A stretch of 64,000 nt of DNA from Spirosoma oryzicola (GCF_021233055.1 NZ_CP089538.1:911501-975500), one strand, 5' to 3'. Shown: positions 8,280-16,449, counted from the stretch's first letter. The notes: a model not told the origin generated them from the sequence alone. Numbers and translations are program-made.

Positions 8280-9413
8280 CTAGGCAATGGTTTTACGTTC
8301 CGACTGAGCCAGAAAAGCAGCATCTACTTCGGCCCCAATGCCGGGGGTATCGGGTAGTGTAATCTGGTAACCGTTGTAGGTAATGCCTCCATAAATTGGG
8401 TCAAGAGCGTGTTCGAAACAGCCGTCCAGGTCGTAGAAACGTACGTTTTGGCGGGCAGCTGCAAAGTGGGCGTTGGCGGTTAAGGCCAGCCGCGACTCCG
8501 ACATACAGCCGATCATGCAGGGAATGCCAGCCGCTTCGCCAATCGCGTTGATGTTGAGTGCTTCAAAAATACCCCCGCTTTTTGACAGTTTGATGTTGAA
8601 ATAGTCAACGGCTTCTTCCCGCACTAATCGAATCGCGTCCGTCGCGTCGAACAGACTTTCGTCAGCCATAATGGGGACATTACCCTCGGATTTAAGTTTA
8701 GCTAAATGATGTAAATCCTGCTTACGTACTGGCTGTTCGCAGTATTGAAATTGATGGTCAATAAAACGAGTTTGATAGAGGACTGCTGAAGCCGTAACAT
8801 AATCCCAGCCTTGGTTTGCGTCAATTCTATAAGGTACTTTATAGTAATCTCGACTATCATCGCCAAGCTCCATTAAAGCTTTTTCAATAGCATACAATCT
8901 GTCAATGTCAGCTTTAAGAGTCGTACCGAGTTTGATTTTGATAGCTTGAGCCCCGTTTTTGTAGATCCGTACAGCATCCTCAACCATCCGTTCGGGCGTA
9001 TTGATGTAAATCGTTTCGTCGGTCACCAGCGTCCGTTTGGAGCCGCCCAGGAACTGGTAAAGCGGCATCCGGGCAGCTTTAGCGGCAATATCGTACAAGG
9101 CCATATCGAAAGCCGAGCGCGTCGTCGGGTGACCGGGTAGGTAGCGCGTCAGGATCGTCAGACAACCTTCGATGTCGAGTGGGTTTTGACCGATCAAAAG
9201 CCGGGCCATGTCCTCAGCAGCCGCCAGACCCGATGCCTGCGTTTCCCCGACGATCATCCAGAACGGCGACCCTTCGCCCCAACCCGTAATGCTTTCGTCG
9301 GTCTGAATTTCGATCAGGATGTTCCGGGCGTGTTCAATCGTGCCGAGAGAAATGGTGATGGGTACTTTGAGCGGAATGTTGAACGGATAGATACGTATCT
9401 GCGTGATTTTCAT
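8280..9413 (-). CDS. Enolase-superfamily dipeptide epimerase-like enzyme
   Basis: The 377-residue chain shows all marks of the muconate-lactonizing-enzyme subgroup: the loop GEGSPFWMIVGETQ near residue 46, K159xK161, metal ligands D198, E226 and D251, and the second base K275 or K278 in NIKLSKSGG. The GETQ loop and KxK pattern are closest to dipeptide epimerases such as L-Ala-D/L-Glu epimerase, which work in murein peptide recycling. Other substrates (N-succinyl amino acids, cycloisomerisation) cannot be excluded. It is followed without a gap by a GNAT gene and preceded by a secreted amidohydrolase on the same strand. Confidence 0.82.
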   Translation of the reverse strand: MKITQIRIYPFNIPLKVPITISLGTIEHARNILIEIQTDESITGWGEGSPFWMIVGETQASGLAAAEDMARLLIGQNPLDIEGCLTILTRYLPGHPTTRSAFDMALYDIAAKAARMPLYQFLGGSKRTLVTDETIYINTPERMVEDAVRIYKNGAQAIKIKLGTTLKADIDRLYAIEKALMELGDDSRDYYKVPYRIDANQGWDYVTASAVLYQTRFIDHQFQYCEQPVRKQDLHHLAKLKSEGNVPIMADESLFDATDAIRLVREEAVDYFNIKLSKSGGIFEALNINAIGEAAGIPCMIGCMSESRLALTANAHFAAARQNVRFYDLDGCFEHALDPIYGGITYNGYQITLPDTPGIGAEVDAAFLAQSERKTIA

Positions 9414-9425
9414 GGCAGGGAGTTA

Positions 9426-9526
9426 AACACAGAGAAACAGAGGTTTCACGGAGAAAACAGAGAAACGGTCTGATGACACGAAGGAAAACCTCAGTGACCG
9501 CTGTGTATCCTCCGTTTCTCTGTGTT
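9426..9526. repeat. Inverted repeat of CACAGAGAAAC type
   Basis: Arms at 9426-9443 and 9509-9526 (core AACACAGAGAAAC) match at 17 of 18 positions around a 65-base loop that holds another AACAGAGAAACGG copy. It fills the gap between the amidohydrolase and the epimerase. Such CACAGAGAAAC elements are common dispersed intergenic repeats. A weaker trace (GACACAGAGAAAC) is seen at about 23621-23633. Confidence 0.7.
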
Positions 9527-9537
9527 CAAACCAGAAC

Positions 9538-10656
9538 TTACTTTGGAAACTGACTCTTATCGAGTCCGGGAATAAGGCGCAGGGCGTTTTTATAGTATAC
9601 CTTTTTCAACACCTCATCGGGAAGTCCCATGCCGTACATGCGCCAGAACGCGTGGTATTTTTTGTGATAAGGAAAATACTCGTCGTCGGTTTCGAGAACG
9701 CGGAAGTAAGTCGCATATTCGGAAGGCACCCAACTGTCTTTGCCAAATAGAATCCGGTCTTGATATTTCTCGAAAAACTTGCGGGCTGCGCGGGGTTGGC
9801 GACCTAGCTCCGCGATAACAGCGCCAATCTCAACGTTCATGTTTGGAAAAACCTTCATCAAACTGTCCAGCTTGTCCAGGTCGTTCGGAAACCAGCCCAT
9901 GTGAGCCGCAATGAACGTTGTTTTGGGATGCTTCCGAAACACATTATGCTGCTCGGCAATGAGTTGTTCCCAGGGGACAGGATCGTTCGGTGAGCGTTTG
10001 CGGCCACCGTGGAGTTTCAGCTCAAGCCAGCGTTCGTTGTACCGGTCCATCGGGTCCCAGAACGATTTAGGGTCGGCAGTATGAATCAGTACCGGAATGC
10101 CTAATTCACCGCATTTGTCCCAAATCGCGTCCAGACGCGAATCGTCCACGCGAACGCGCTGGCCCGATTCGTCTTTGTTATTGATACCGAGGTTTTTGTA
10201 GATTTTCAGCCCACGGGCTCCTTTCTTAACGTCTGCTTCCAGCATCGTCACGGCGTCTTCCGTCCAGCCTTTTTTACCGATATCGTCGAAGTTAAGATTC
10301 GTAAACAGCACCAACCGTTTGGGATTGGTTTTGGCGGTGTTCGCTAAGGCGTTATCGAAAAACTTGGTTCCCTGTTCTACGTTGCCGAAACCGCGTCCGC
10401 TCAGGTTCACCATGATTCCCATGTTCAGACTGTCCATCTGGGCCAGGAGGGGACGTAAGTTCGCGTTGTCCATGTTCCACTGGTGGTTATGAACATCAAT
10501 GAACGGGTACTTCGAGCGGGTGATTTTGTGCTCCGCCACTTTCAGGGTCGAAACGGGATCGTATTCTTCAAAGCCAAGCGGTTCGGCTGGTTTTGACTGA
10601 CCAAAGGCAACGATTCCCATCAGCAGGAGCGCCGGAAGGTAAAGCAGTTTTTTCAT
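9538..10656 (-). CDS. Secreted amidohydrolase-family protein
   Basis: The 372-residue protein begins with a signal peptide ending near AFGQ. The rest is a TIM-barrel of the amidohydrolase_2 type. Metal-binding residues are suggested by DVHNH at 54-58, IHTADP in the middle, AHMGW later and LFGKDSW near the end. The family contains metal-dependent hydrolases and decarboxylases; the reaction here is not known. It probably acts in the periplasm. It lies 20 bases after ispF on the same strand and may be the last gene of that transcript. Confidence 0.8.
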   Translation of the reverse strand: MKKLLYLPALLLMGIVAFGQSKPAEPLGFEEYDPVSTLKVAEHKITRSKYPFIDVHNHQWNMDNANLRPLLAQMDSLNMGIMVNLSGRGFGNVEQGTKFFDNALANTAKTNPKRLVLFTNLNFDDIGKKGWTEDAVTMLEADVKKGARGLKIYKNLGINNKDESGQRVRVDDSRLDAIWDKCGELGIPVLIHTADPKSFWDPMDRYNERWLELKLHGGRKRSPNDPVPWEQLIAEQHNVFRKHPKTTFIAAHMGWFPNDLDKLDSLMKVFPNMNVEIGAVIAELGRQPRAARKFFEKYQDRILFGKDSWVPSEYATYFRVLETDDEYFPYHKKYHAFWRMYGMGLPDEVLKKVYYKNALRLIPGLDKSQFPK

Positions 10657-10676
10657 AGACAGGTTGCGTTTACGAA

Positions 10677-11156
10677 CTAAGCCTTAAAGATAAGCGCCAC
10701 ACAATGAGCCGCAATACCTTCACCGCGCCCGACAAAGCCGATATGCTCGGATGTGGTGGCTTTAATCGAAATATCGTCCTCGGGAATAGCCATTACATCG
10801 GACAGACAGGTTTTCATGGCCGGGATGTGCGGATTGAGTTTCGGTTCCTGCAAAACAACCGTCACATCGACGTTCGAAATCTCGTAACCCGCACCGCGCA
10901 CCATGCGAAGTACCTCGGCCAGCAGCAGTTTACTATCCACTCCTTTCCAGCGCGGGTCTTTGTCGGAAAAATGGTAGCCGATGTTGCGCATGTTTGCCGC
11001 GCCCAATAGTGCATCGCACAGCACGTGGCAAACCACATCAGCGTCGGAATGGCCTACGGGACCAAATGTGCTTGGAATCTGAATGCCCCCTAGCCAGAAC
11101 GGACGTCCTTCTTCCAGGCGGTGAACGTCATAACCTTGACCTACTCGTATTTTCAT
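10677..11156 (-). CDS. ispF: 2-C-methyl-D-erythritol 2,4-cyclodiphosphate synthase
   Basis: The 159-residue protein is a full-length IspF, which converts CDP-methylerythritol phosphate to methylerythritol cyclodiphosphate in the non-mevalonate isoprenoid pathway. Zinc ligands D10, H12 and H44 are in place (GYDVHRL and GHSDADVVCHVLCDALLG). The C-terminal TTSEHIGFVGRGEGIAAH is characteristic. Its ATG overlaps the stop of the HEPN gene in an ATGA (11153-11156), so its translation may be coupled to that of the toxin-antitoxin pair upstream. That is an unusual place for an essential gene. Confidence 0.96.
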   Translation of the reverse strand: MKIRVGQGYDVHRLEEGRPFWLGGIQIPSTFGPVGHSDADVVCHVLCDALLGAANMRNIGYHFSDKDPRWKGVDSKLLLAEVLRMVRGAGYEISNVDVTVVLQEPKLNPHIPAMKTCLSDVMAIPEDDISIKATTSEHIGFVGRGEGIAAHCVALIFKA

Positions 11157-11542
11157 AAGGGAAAGCCGTTTTCTCGTAAATACGCTTCGGTTCGAAGCAA
11201 AAAGTCAGCAGCTTGGTGAACGGCTGATTGAGCATCATCAAGCGTGATCTCAAAATCGATTTCGTAATCACCACCTTGCCGTAAATTAAACAACTCTGAA
11301 ATCGCCACACTTATCGACTCCGCAAACAAGCCTGTCTTTATGAATTGCCTACGAAATTCGGTGTGCGCACCCGTATGTGTCTTGGGTATGGGATGATTGG
11401 TGAAGTGCAGCAGGGCCAAAATAGTATGAAACAATGAATAGTAAGCTCTATTGCAGGTACCATCAGGATAGTTTGCTGACAAGAGAGTTTGTGCTTCTCC
11501 CAAATCTTCATGGGCAGATACCATCTTTTTGAACGGCTTCAT
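11153..11542 (-). CDS. HEPN-domain protein (probable toxin of HEPN/MNT pair)
   Basis: This 129-residue helical protein fits the HEPN family. The segment NRAYYSLFHTIL has the RAYYxxFH signature, giving an R32-x6-H39 motif, the proposed RNase active site in many HEPN proteins. HEPN proteins pair with small nucleotidyltransferases to form type VII toxin-antitoxin systems, in which the MNT partner modifies and silences HEPN. Here the MNT gene is directly upstream with a 4-base overlap, and ispF follows with another 4-base overlap. The RAYY subtype is not the best studied HepT form, so toxicity is an inference. Confidence 0.85.
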   Translation of the reverse strand: MKPFKKMVSAHEDLGEAQTLLSANYPDGTCNRAYYSLFHTILALLHFTNHPIPKTHTGAHTEFRRQFIKTGLFAESISVAISELFNLRQGGDYEIDFEITLDDAQSAVHQAADFLLRTEAYLRENGFPL

Positions 11543-11847
11543 AAAAGGAAGTGTGCCCCCAGCGAGGGGGGAAAGACGGATATATCAACGTCATATTTCA
11601 ACGATAAAGGACCACTAACTTGCGACATCAACCTGACTTCTTGGCCCGCTTTCACCTCCGGATCGTTCAAAACGACCAGATAGTCGACGTCGGACTCGGC
11701 ATGGAAGTCGCCCCGCGCGTAGGAGCCGTACAGGATCACCCGGTTCAGGCGGTCGCCGTACAGTTCCGTGAGCGCTTGTTTGACTTCCTGCGACAAAGCG
11801 TGCAGTGCGTCGGGCGTAAGGGCTTTCGGTTGATAAGTCGTTTCCAT
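11539..11847 (-). CDS. MNT-type minimal nucleotidyltransferase (probable antitoxin)
   Basis: The 102-residue protein is a minimal nucleotidyltransferase. The motif GSYARGDFHAESDVDYLVVL (residues 41-60) carries the GSxxRG turn and the D53xD55 metal-binding pair. It probably transfers AMP to its HEPN partner. The stop overlaps the HEPN start in an ATGA. It begins 21 bases after the M16 peptidase stop. Length and order are standard for HEPN/MNT modules. Confidence 0.87.
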   Translation of the reverse strand: METTYQPKALTPDALHALSQEVKQALTELYGDRLNRVILYGSYARGDFHAESDVDYLVVLNDPEVKAGQEVRLMSQVSGPLSLKYDVDISVFPPSLGAHFLL

Positions 11848-11868
11848 AGCCGAGTCCGATAAGGGTGG

Positions 11869-13104
11869 TTAAGCCGCCCGGTAGTACAGTGTCGAAGCGT
11901 TGTCTTTGCGCAGCACATTACGCGCTGCGGCCTGAATGGAGTCGGGTGTGGCAACCTGTATGTGGTCGGCCTCCTGATTGATTAGGTCCGGGTTTCCGGC
12001 ATTGGCCGCATAGGCCAGATTCATTGCCCGGTTGAGCAGTTCCACCTCCGAGAACGCAAGCGTCGCTTCGGCCTGGTTTTTTACCTTCGCCAGTTCCTCT
12101 TCGGATACGGCCTGATCAATAAACTCCTGAACGATACTTTCAACGGCAGCATCCGCTTCTTCAAGGGCGACTCCTTGGTTCAGGGTTCCTTGAATAACTA
12201 GTAAACCGGGGTCAATCGATGAGGTGATGTACGCACCAATGTTACTAAATAATGGGTTGTCGCGCAGTAGTTTCTGATACAAACGCGAGGATTTACTCCG
12301 GCCCAGCATATCGCTCAGCAAATCGGTGGCGTAAAAATTGGTATCGAAACGACCGGGCATGTGATACGCTTTGTAAAGTCCATTCAACGGAACTTTCGCC
12401 GAAGCTTCCAGTTTCCGGGCCTCGGTCTGAATGGGTTCGGCGGGCAGTTGGCGAATGTATTGCTCCCCCGCCGGAATGGGTTCGAACCACTTGGCACAAA
12501 GCTGTTTGACCTGTTCAACCGTTACATTGCCCGCTACAACCAGAATGGCATTGTTGGGCAGGTAATACTTGAAGAAAAAGGCTTTAACGTCGTCCAGCGT
12601 GGCGTTTTCAATGTGACTGATGTCTTTGCCAATCGTTGCCCAGCGGTAAGGATGTTCTTTGTACGCGAGCGGACGCAGCTTGAGCCAGACATCACCGTAG
12701 GGCTGGTTTAGATACCGCTGCTTAAATTCTTCGATGACCACTTTCTGCTGTACATCAAGCACTTGTGGATCGAAAGAAAGGCTCAGCATTCGGTCCGATT
12801 CGAGCCAGAAAGCTGTTTCCAGATTAGCCGCCGGGAGGGTGATGTAGTAATTGGTAATATCGGGGCTGGTAAACGCGTTATTCTCACCGCCTACCTTCTG
12901 CAACGGTTCGTCGTAGCTCGGTATGTGCCGCGATCCACCGAACATCAGGTGTTCGAACAAGTGAGCAAACCCCGTGCGGGATGGATCTTCATCGCGGGAG
13001 CCAACATTATAAAGAATATTAACAGCCGCAATCGGCGTCGATTCGTCTTCGTGAACAAACACCCGTAGGCCATTGTCCAGCACAAATTGTTCGTAGTGAA
13101 TCAT
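11869..13104 (-). CDS. M16-family zinc metallopeptidase
   Basis: This 411-residue protein is a single-unit pitrilysin-family peptidase. The inverted zinc motif HLFEH (H48, E51, H52) is intact, and the third ligand lies in VIEEFKQRYLNQPYGD. The N-terminus YEQFVLDNGLRVFVHEDESTPIAAVNILYNVGS is typical. No signal peptide is seen, so it likely works in the cytoplasm on peptides. M16 enzymes often come as an active/inactive pair; no partner is adjacent. It is the first gene of a minus-strand cluster and has a good promoter. Confidence 0.9.
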   Translation of the reverse strand: MIHYEQFVLDNGLRVFVHEDESTPIAAVNILYNVGSRDEDPSRTGFAHLFEHLMFGGSRHIPSYDEPLQKVGGENNAFTSPDITNYYITLPAANLETAFWLESDRMLSLSFDPQVLDVQQKVVIEEFKQRYLNQPYGDVWLKLRPLAYKEHPYRWATIGKDISHIENATLDDVKAFFFKYYLPNNAILVVAGNVTVEQVKQLCAKWFEPIPAGEQYIRQLPAEPIQTEARKLEASAKVPLNGLYKAYHMPGRFDTNFYATDLLSDMLGRSKSSRLYQKLLRDNPLFSNIGAYITSSIDPGLLVIQGTLNQGVALEEADAAVESIVQEFIDQAVSEEELAKVKNQAEATLAFSEVELLNRAMNLAYAANAGNPDLINQEADHIQVATPDSIQAAARNVLRKDNASTLYYRAA

Positions 13105-13150
13105 GGATAAAACTTTTGCGTGTAACCGTTACTTGACAACACGCTGTTAA

Positions 13151-13182
13151 CAAAAGTACGTTCCTGCTTGTATAGAATCAAA
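13151..13182 (-). promoter_or_regulatory. Bacteroidota-type promoter of the M16-MNT-HEPN-ispF cluster
   Basis: On the minus strand a TTTG (13179-13182) is followed after 20 bases by TACTTTTG (13151-13158). This fits the Bacteroidota -33/-7 promoter. It predicts a start near 13145, about 40 bases before the M16 ATG. Confidence 0.6.
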
Positions 13183-13213
13183 CGCTTATTCGGACCACCA
13201 ACTATACTGAATT

Positions 13214-14317
13214 TTGAAAAAGGCCTTTTTACTTGTTCTGCTCATCTTGCCCCTGTTTGTACGCGCTCAGGTTTTAACTGACCCTAGCGTGCAGCAAACG
13301 ATCCTCCAGGCGATGGATAAGATCTACAATTGTGAGTTTAGCGAAGCGGACGGTCTGGTTCGGCAAATTCAGACGCGCTATCCGCAGCACCCGATTGGGC
13401 CTATCCTGCGGGCTACTCAGCTGGAGATTCAATACCTACCGCTTCATGAAAACAAAGCGGCTACGGCTCAATTCGTTCAGGCAGCTGATCAGGCACTTGG
13501 TCTGGCCAAGAAAATGCTCGATAGAAATGAAGAGGACCCCGAAGGAATCTTTTTTGCCCTGACTGCGCATAGCTATCTGGCTTCCCTGCATAACAGCAAA
13601 GGCGAATCGGTGAAGGCCGTCGGGGAATCGAAAAAAGCGTATAGTTTTCTGAAAGAAGGCTTCGGGCTGGTCAACAAAAGCCCTGATTTTTATTTTACGT
13701 CCGGCCTCTACAACTACTACATCGAACGCTACCCGATGGATCATTCAATTGTGCGACCGTTTATGTTTTTCTTTCAGGACGGCGATATGGAGCAGGGACT
13801 GAAACAAATTGACATAGCCTCTAGAAAAGGAATCTTCATGCGCCCGGTTGCCAATTACTATTTGGCGCACATTTACATCAAGCACGAAATGAATCCAAGC
13901 CGGGCCACGACGTACACCAAATACCTGACGGATAAGTACCCAAACAACCCGCTGTTCGGTATGATCAATGCCGAAGCGTTGCTATTAGCCGGACGGTATG
14001 GTGAAGCCCGTCCGTATGTGCAGCGGCTCAAGCAACAATCGAACAAGCTGGTGCCCCTGGCGGTCAACACTTTCGACGGAATCTTAGCCGAGTACGCTGA
14101 CAAAAACGATAAGCAGGCTGCCCAATACTACGAGGCTGCGTTGAAATTACCATCCAGCGAGTCGTATACCAAAGAATACCACGCCTTTGCCTATGCCGGT
14201 ATTGCGCGCATTGCCGCCCGCGCTAACGACCGTAACCGCGCTAAACAGTTTTACAAAAAAACCTTGGCCGTTGCCGAATACAAAGCACTGATTCGGGAGG
14301 CCAAGGCGTATAATTAA
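13214..14317 (+). CDS. Secreted TPR-like protein of unknown function
   Basis: The 367-residue protein starts with a clear signal peptide (KKAFLLVLLILPLFVRAQ). The rest is helical, with TPR-like pairs such as EADGLVRQIQTRYPQHPIGPI, ALLLAGRYGEARPYVQRL and AGIARIAARANDRNRAKQFYKKTL. It probably serves as a protein-binding scaffold in the periplasm. The only start that keeps the signal peptide is the TTG at 13214; no ATG or GTG lies nearby in frame. It diverges from the M16 gene and converges on dnaX, with a terminator hairpin between. No specific function is recognised. Confidence 0.82.
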   Translation: MKKAFLLVLLILPLFVRAQVLTDPSVQQTILQAMDKIYNCEFSEADGLVRQIQTRYPQHPIGPILRATQLEIQYLPLHENKAATAQFVQAADQALGLAKKMLDRNEEDPEGIFFALTAHSYLASLHNSKGESVKAVGESKKAYSFLKEGFGLVNKSPDFYFTSGLYNYYIERYPMDHSIVRPFMFFFQDGDMEQGLKQIDIASRKGIFMRPVANYYLAHIYIKHEMNPSRATTYTKYLTDKYPNNPLFGMINAEALLLAGRYGEARPYVQRLKQQSNKLVPLAVNTFDGILAEYADKNDKQAAQYYEAALKLPSSESYTKEYHAFAYAGIARIAARANDRNRAKQFYKKTLAVAEYKALIREAKAYN

Positions 14318-14334
14318 GCGGGGTCATTTGGCTT

Positions 14335-14378
14335 GATTAGCCTGATCCTTTTCTATGACAAAACAAATCAGGCTAATC
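14335..14378. terminator. Bidirectional terminator between the TPR gene and dnaX
   Basis: Perfect 12-base arms GATTAGCCTGAT (14335-14346) and ATCAGGCTAATC (14367-14378) enclose a 20-base loop. The hairpin lies between two convergent stop codons. Confidence 0.6.
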
Positions 14379-14400
14379 ACTAAAATCACGCAAAGCCGGG

Positions 14401-16308
14401 TTAGTAATCGACTTCGAGGTTTAGGGCTTTTCTTAGTTCGTGGAGAGCTGGGTTTTTCTCGGCCATATAATTAAATTTATCCAGCGAACTGTAAATCATC
14501 TTCTTGACTTCCTGCACCTGCACCGTGTGTTCCAACTGAATCTGGCTGTTCTGTAGCTCTCTGCGTAGATAACCTAGTAGGTCTGGTCTCAACTCCGTCA
14601 GGAATCCGACTTGCAGCGTGTTGTCCAGCGTTAGGCAAATCGTCGTACCGTTGAGCGTCAGCTCCCGGTTAAGAACCACCTGCTCCGACGTAATGTCGTT
14701 CTGCTGTCGGCGGAGTCGGGCAAACGTCGCCCAGGCATCCTGCAATTCTTCCAGCGTAAACGATTTGTCGGGCCGGGCCGGAGCCGTTACGACAGTTTCT
14801 TCTGGCGTAGCAGCCGAAGCCTGAGCCGGACCGCTTGTGAGCGCAACCGTAGAACGAAGCCGACTGGTAGCCGGTCGTGTTGGTGGCGCTATCTGTGGCT
14901 TCGCTGGTGCAGTAACCGGTGGGGCCGCTACTGCAGTGGCTACCTCGCTTTTCGCGCTGGCATAACCGTTTCCGTTGGGCTCGGCGGGAGCCTTTCCGTT
15001 TGTGCCGTTCGTTGGTAGTCGGTAGTCATGGACCGGCTCGCTCGTGATCGGTTGCGATTCGGTTAGCTGACTGCCGTTGTCAGACGAGGGCTGGGGAGGG
15101 CTGGGTATCGGTTCGGCGTTTTTTTTTTCGGAAGATGCCTGTTCAGCGATCCCATTGTCGGCGGTTTGCGCACCATTGAGCGGTAACTCAGGCAACGCTT
15201 CCCAGTTGAGCAGATTCCGAAGATTAGCCAGCTTCATCAGCCACAGTTCGGTGTGTAACCGCTGATCTTTGGCTTGCTTGTAGTTCATGTCGCATTGCCC
15301 ACCCAGACTAAGCGCCGATAGCAGGAACGACATGGGAGCCCGCGCTGACTGGTCGAGGTACTGCCGCCGTACGCTTTCCGTTACCTGCAACAGCTGAACC
15401 GTCGCGTTGTCTTTACAAACCAGCAGATCGCGGAAGTGACGACACAGACCAACGACGAACTGGTGGCCATCAAAACCCTTGCGCAGAATTTCGTCTACCG
15501 TCAGTAAGCTCTGGGGCAGATTGCCCGCCAGCAACAGATCCGTCAGTTTGAAGTAATAATCGTAATCGAGGATGTGCAGGTTGTCCAGCACCTCCTTATA
15601 GCGAATCACCCGATCCGCCGAGAACGTCACGTTCAGGTCGAACATCGACAGCGCATCCCGAAGGCCGCCGTCCGCTTTTTGGGCGATCAGGTCGAGCGCT
15701 TCGCTTTCGGCGGTGATGCTTTCTTTCTGCGCAATCCTTGCCAGATGGTCCGCGATATGCTGCGGCTGAATCCGGTTGAAGTCGAAAATCTGACAGCGGG
15801 ATAAAATCGTCGGCAGAATTTTGTGCTTCTCGGTCGTCGCCAGAATAAAAATTGCGTAGGAGGGCGGTTCTTCCAGCGTTTTCAGAAAGGCGTTGAAAGC
15901 TGCCGACGAAAGCATGTGCACCTCGTCAATGATGTAAATCTTGTACTTACCCGACTGGGGCGGATACCGAACCTGATCGATCAGGTTCCGAATATCTTCG
16001 ACGGAGTTGTTCGAAGCCGCATCCAGTTCATGAATATTAAAGGAAGCACTTTGGTTGAAGCTCACGCACGACTCACAAGTGTCGCAGGCTTCGCCCTCGG
16101 CAGTTAAATGTTGACAGTTGATTGTTTTCGCCAGAATGCGGGCGCAGGTGGTCTTGCCAACCCCACGCGGTCCGCAAAACAGAAATGCCGACGCTAAGTG
16201 GTTCGTCTTGATGGCGTTCTGAAGCGTAGTGGTGATATGCTCCTGGCCGACGACGGTGTCGAAGGTGGCAGGGCGGTACTTGCGGGCCGAGACCACGAAA
16301 TTTTCCAT
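14401..16308 (-). CDS. dnaX: DNA polymerase III subunit tau/gamma
   Basis: The 635-residue protein is the clamp-loader ATPase of the replicase. Domain I-II AAA+ features are present: Walker A GPRGVGKTT (46-54), a zinc-binding set C65, C75, C78, C81, Walker B IYIIDEVHMLS and the sensor region LATTEKHKILPTILSRCQ. A low-complexity Pro/Ala/Thr linker spans roughly residues 380-520, followed by the tau-specific C-terminal domain. The frame can be read 11 codons further upstream to a TTG, but the ATG at 16308 gives the conserved MENFVVSARKYRPATFD. A run of ten A residues at the linker start may produce a truncated gamma form. A promoter abuts the start codon. Confidence 0.95.
   Translation of the reverse strand: MENFVVSARKYRPATFDTVVGQEHITTTLQNAIKTNHLASAFLFCGPRGVGKTTCARILAKTINCQHLTAEGEACDTCESCVSFNQSASFNIHELDAASNNSVEDIRNLIDQVRYPPQSGKYKIYIIDEVHMLSSAAFNAFLKTLEEPPSYAIFILATTEKHKILPTILSRCQIFDFNRIQPQHIADHLARIAQKESITAESEALDLIAQKADGGLRDALSMFDLNVTFSADRVIRYKEVLDNLHILDYDYYFKLTDLLLAGNLPQSLLTVDEILRKGFDGHQFVVGLCRHFRDLLVCKDNATVQLLQVTESVRRQYLDQSARAPMSFLLSALSLGGQCDMNYKQAKDQRLHTELWLMKLANLRNLLNWEALPELPLNGAQTADNGIAEQASSEKKNAEPIPSPPQPSSDNGSQLTESQPITSEPVHDYRLPTNGTNGKAPAEPNGNGYASAKSEVATAVAAPPVTAPAKPQIAPPTRPATSRLRSTVALTSGPAQASAATPEETVVTAPARPDKSFTLEELQDAWATFARLRRQQNDITSEQVVLNRELTLNGTTICLTLDNTLQVGFLTELRPDLLGYLRRELQNSQIQLEHTVQVQEVKKMIYSSLDKFNYMAEKNPALHELRKALNLEVDY
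15119..15128 (-). other. A10 slippage tract inside dnaX
   Basis: On the coding strand the sequence GAA AAA AAA AAC holds ten consecutive A residues at codons 394-397, directly after domain III. A -1 shift reads 12 new codons starting with CGC and then meets TGA. A +1 shift also meets a stop within 20 codons. Either would give a protein of about 410 residues, the size of a gamma subunit. Thermus dnaX uses an A9 tract by transcript slippage and E. coli dnaX uses ribosomal -1 shifting. That this tract works is inference. Confidence 0.6.
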
Positions 16309-16311
16309 ACT

Positions 16312-16342
16312 CAAAGTTAACAAGGCGGGGGCGGATTTCAAA
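16312..16342 (-). promoter_or_regulatory. dnaX promoter placed for a leaderless or very short-leader mRNA
   Basis: On the minus strand TTTG (16339-16342), a 19-base spacer and TAACTTTG (16312-16319) match the Bacteroidota promoter. The last G is only 4 bases upstream of the dnaX ATG at 16308. Transcription would start at or next to the start codon. Confidence 0.5.
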
Positions 16343-16449
16343 CGGCGGTTAGGGCAGTTCGGTGCTTAAATCGTGTGCGAATTGGTCCGTGAGCACTTAG
16401 TTGCCGTTTTTAATTTTCTCAAAAGATAACGGTCCGAAGCGCCGTGCCG

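Noticed and set aside
16309..16341. Longer dnaX start at a TTG
   Set aside because: The extension carries no family residues and would cross the dnaX promoter.
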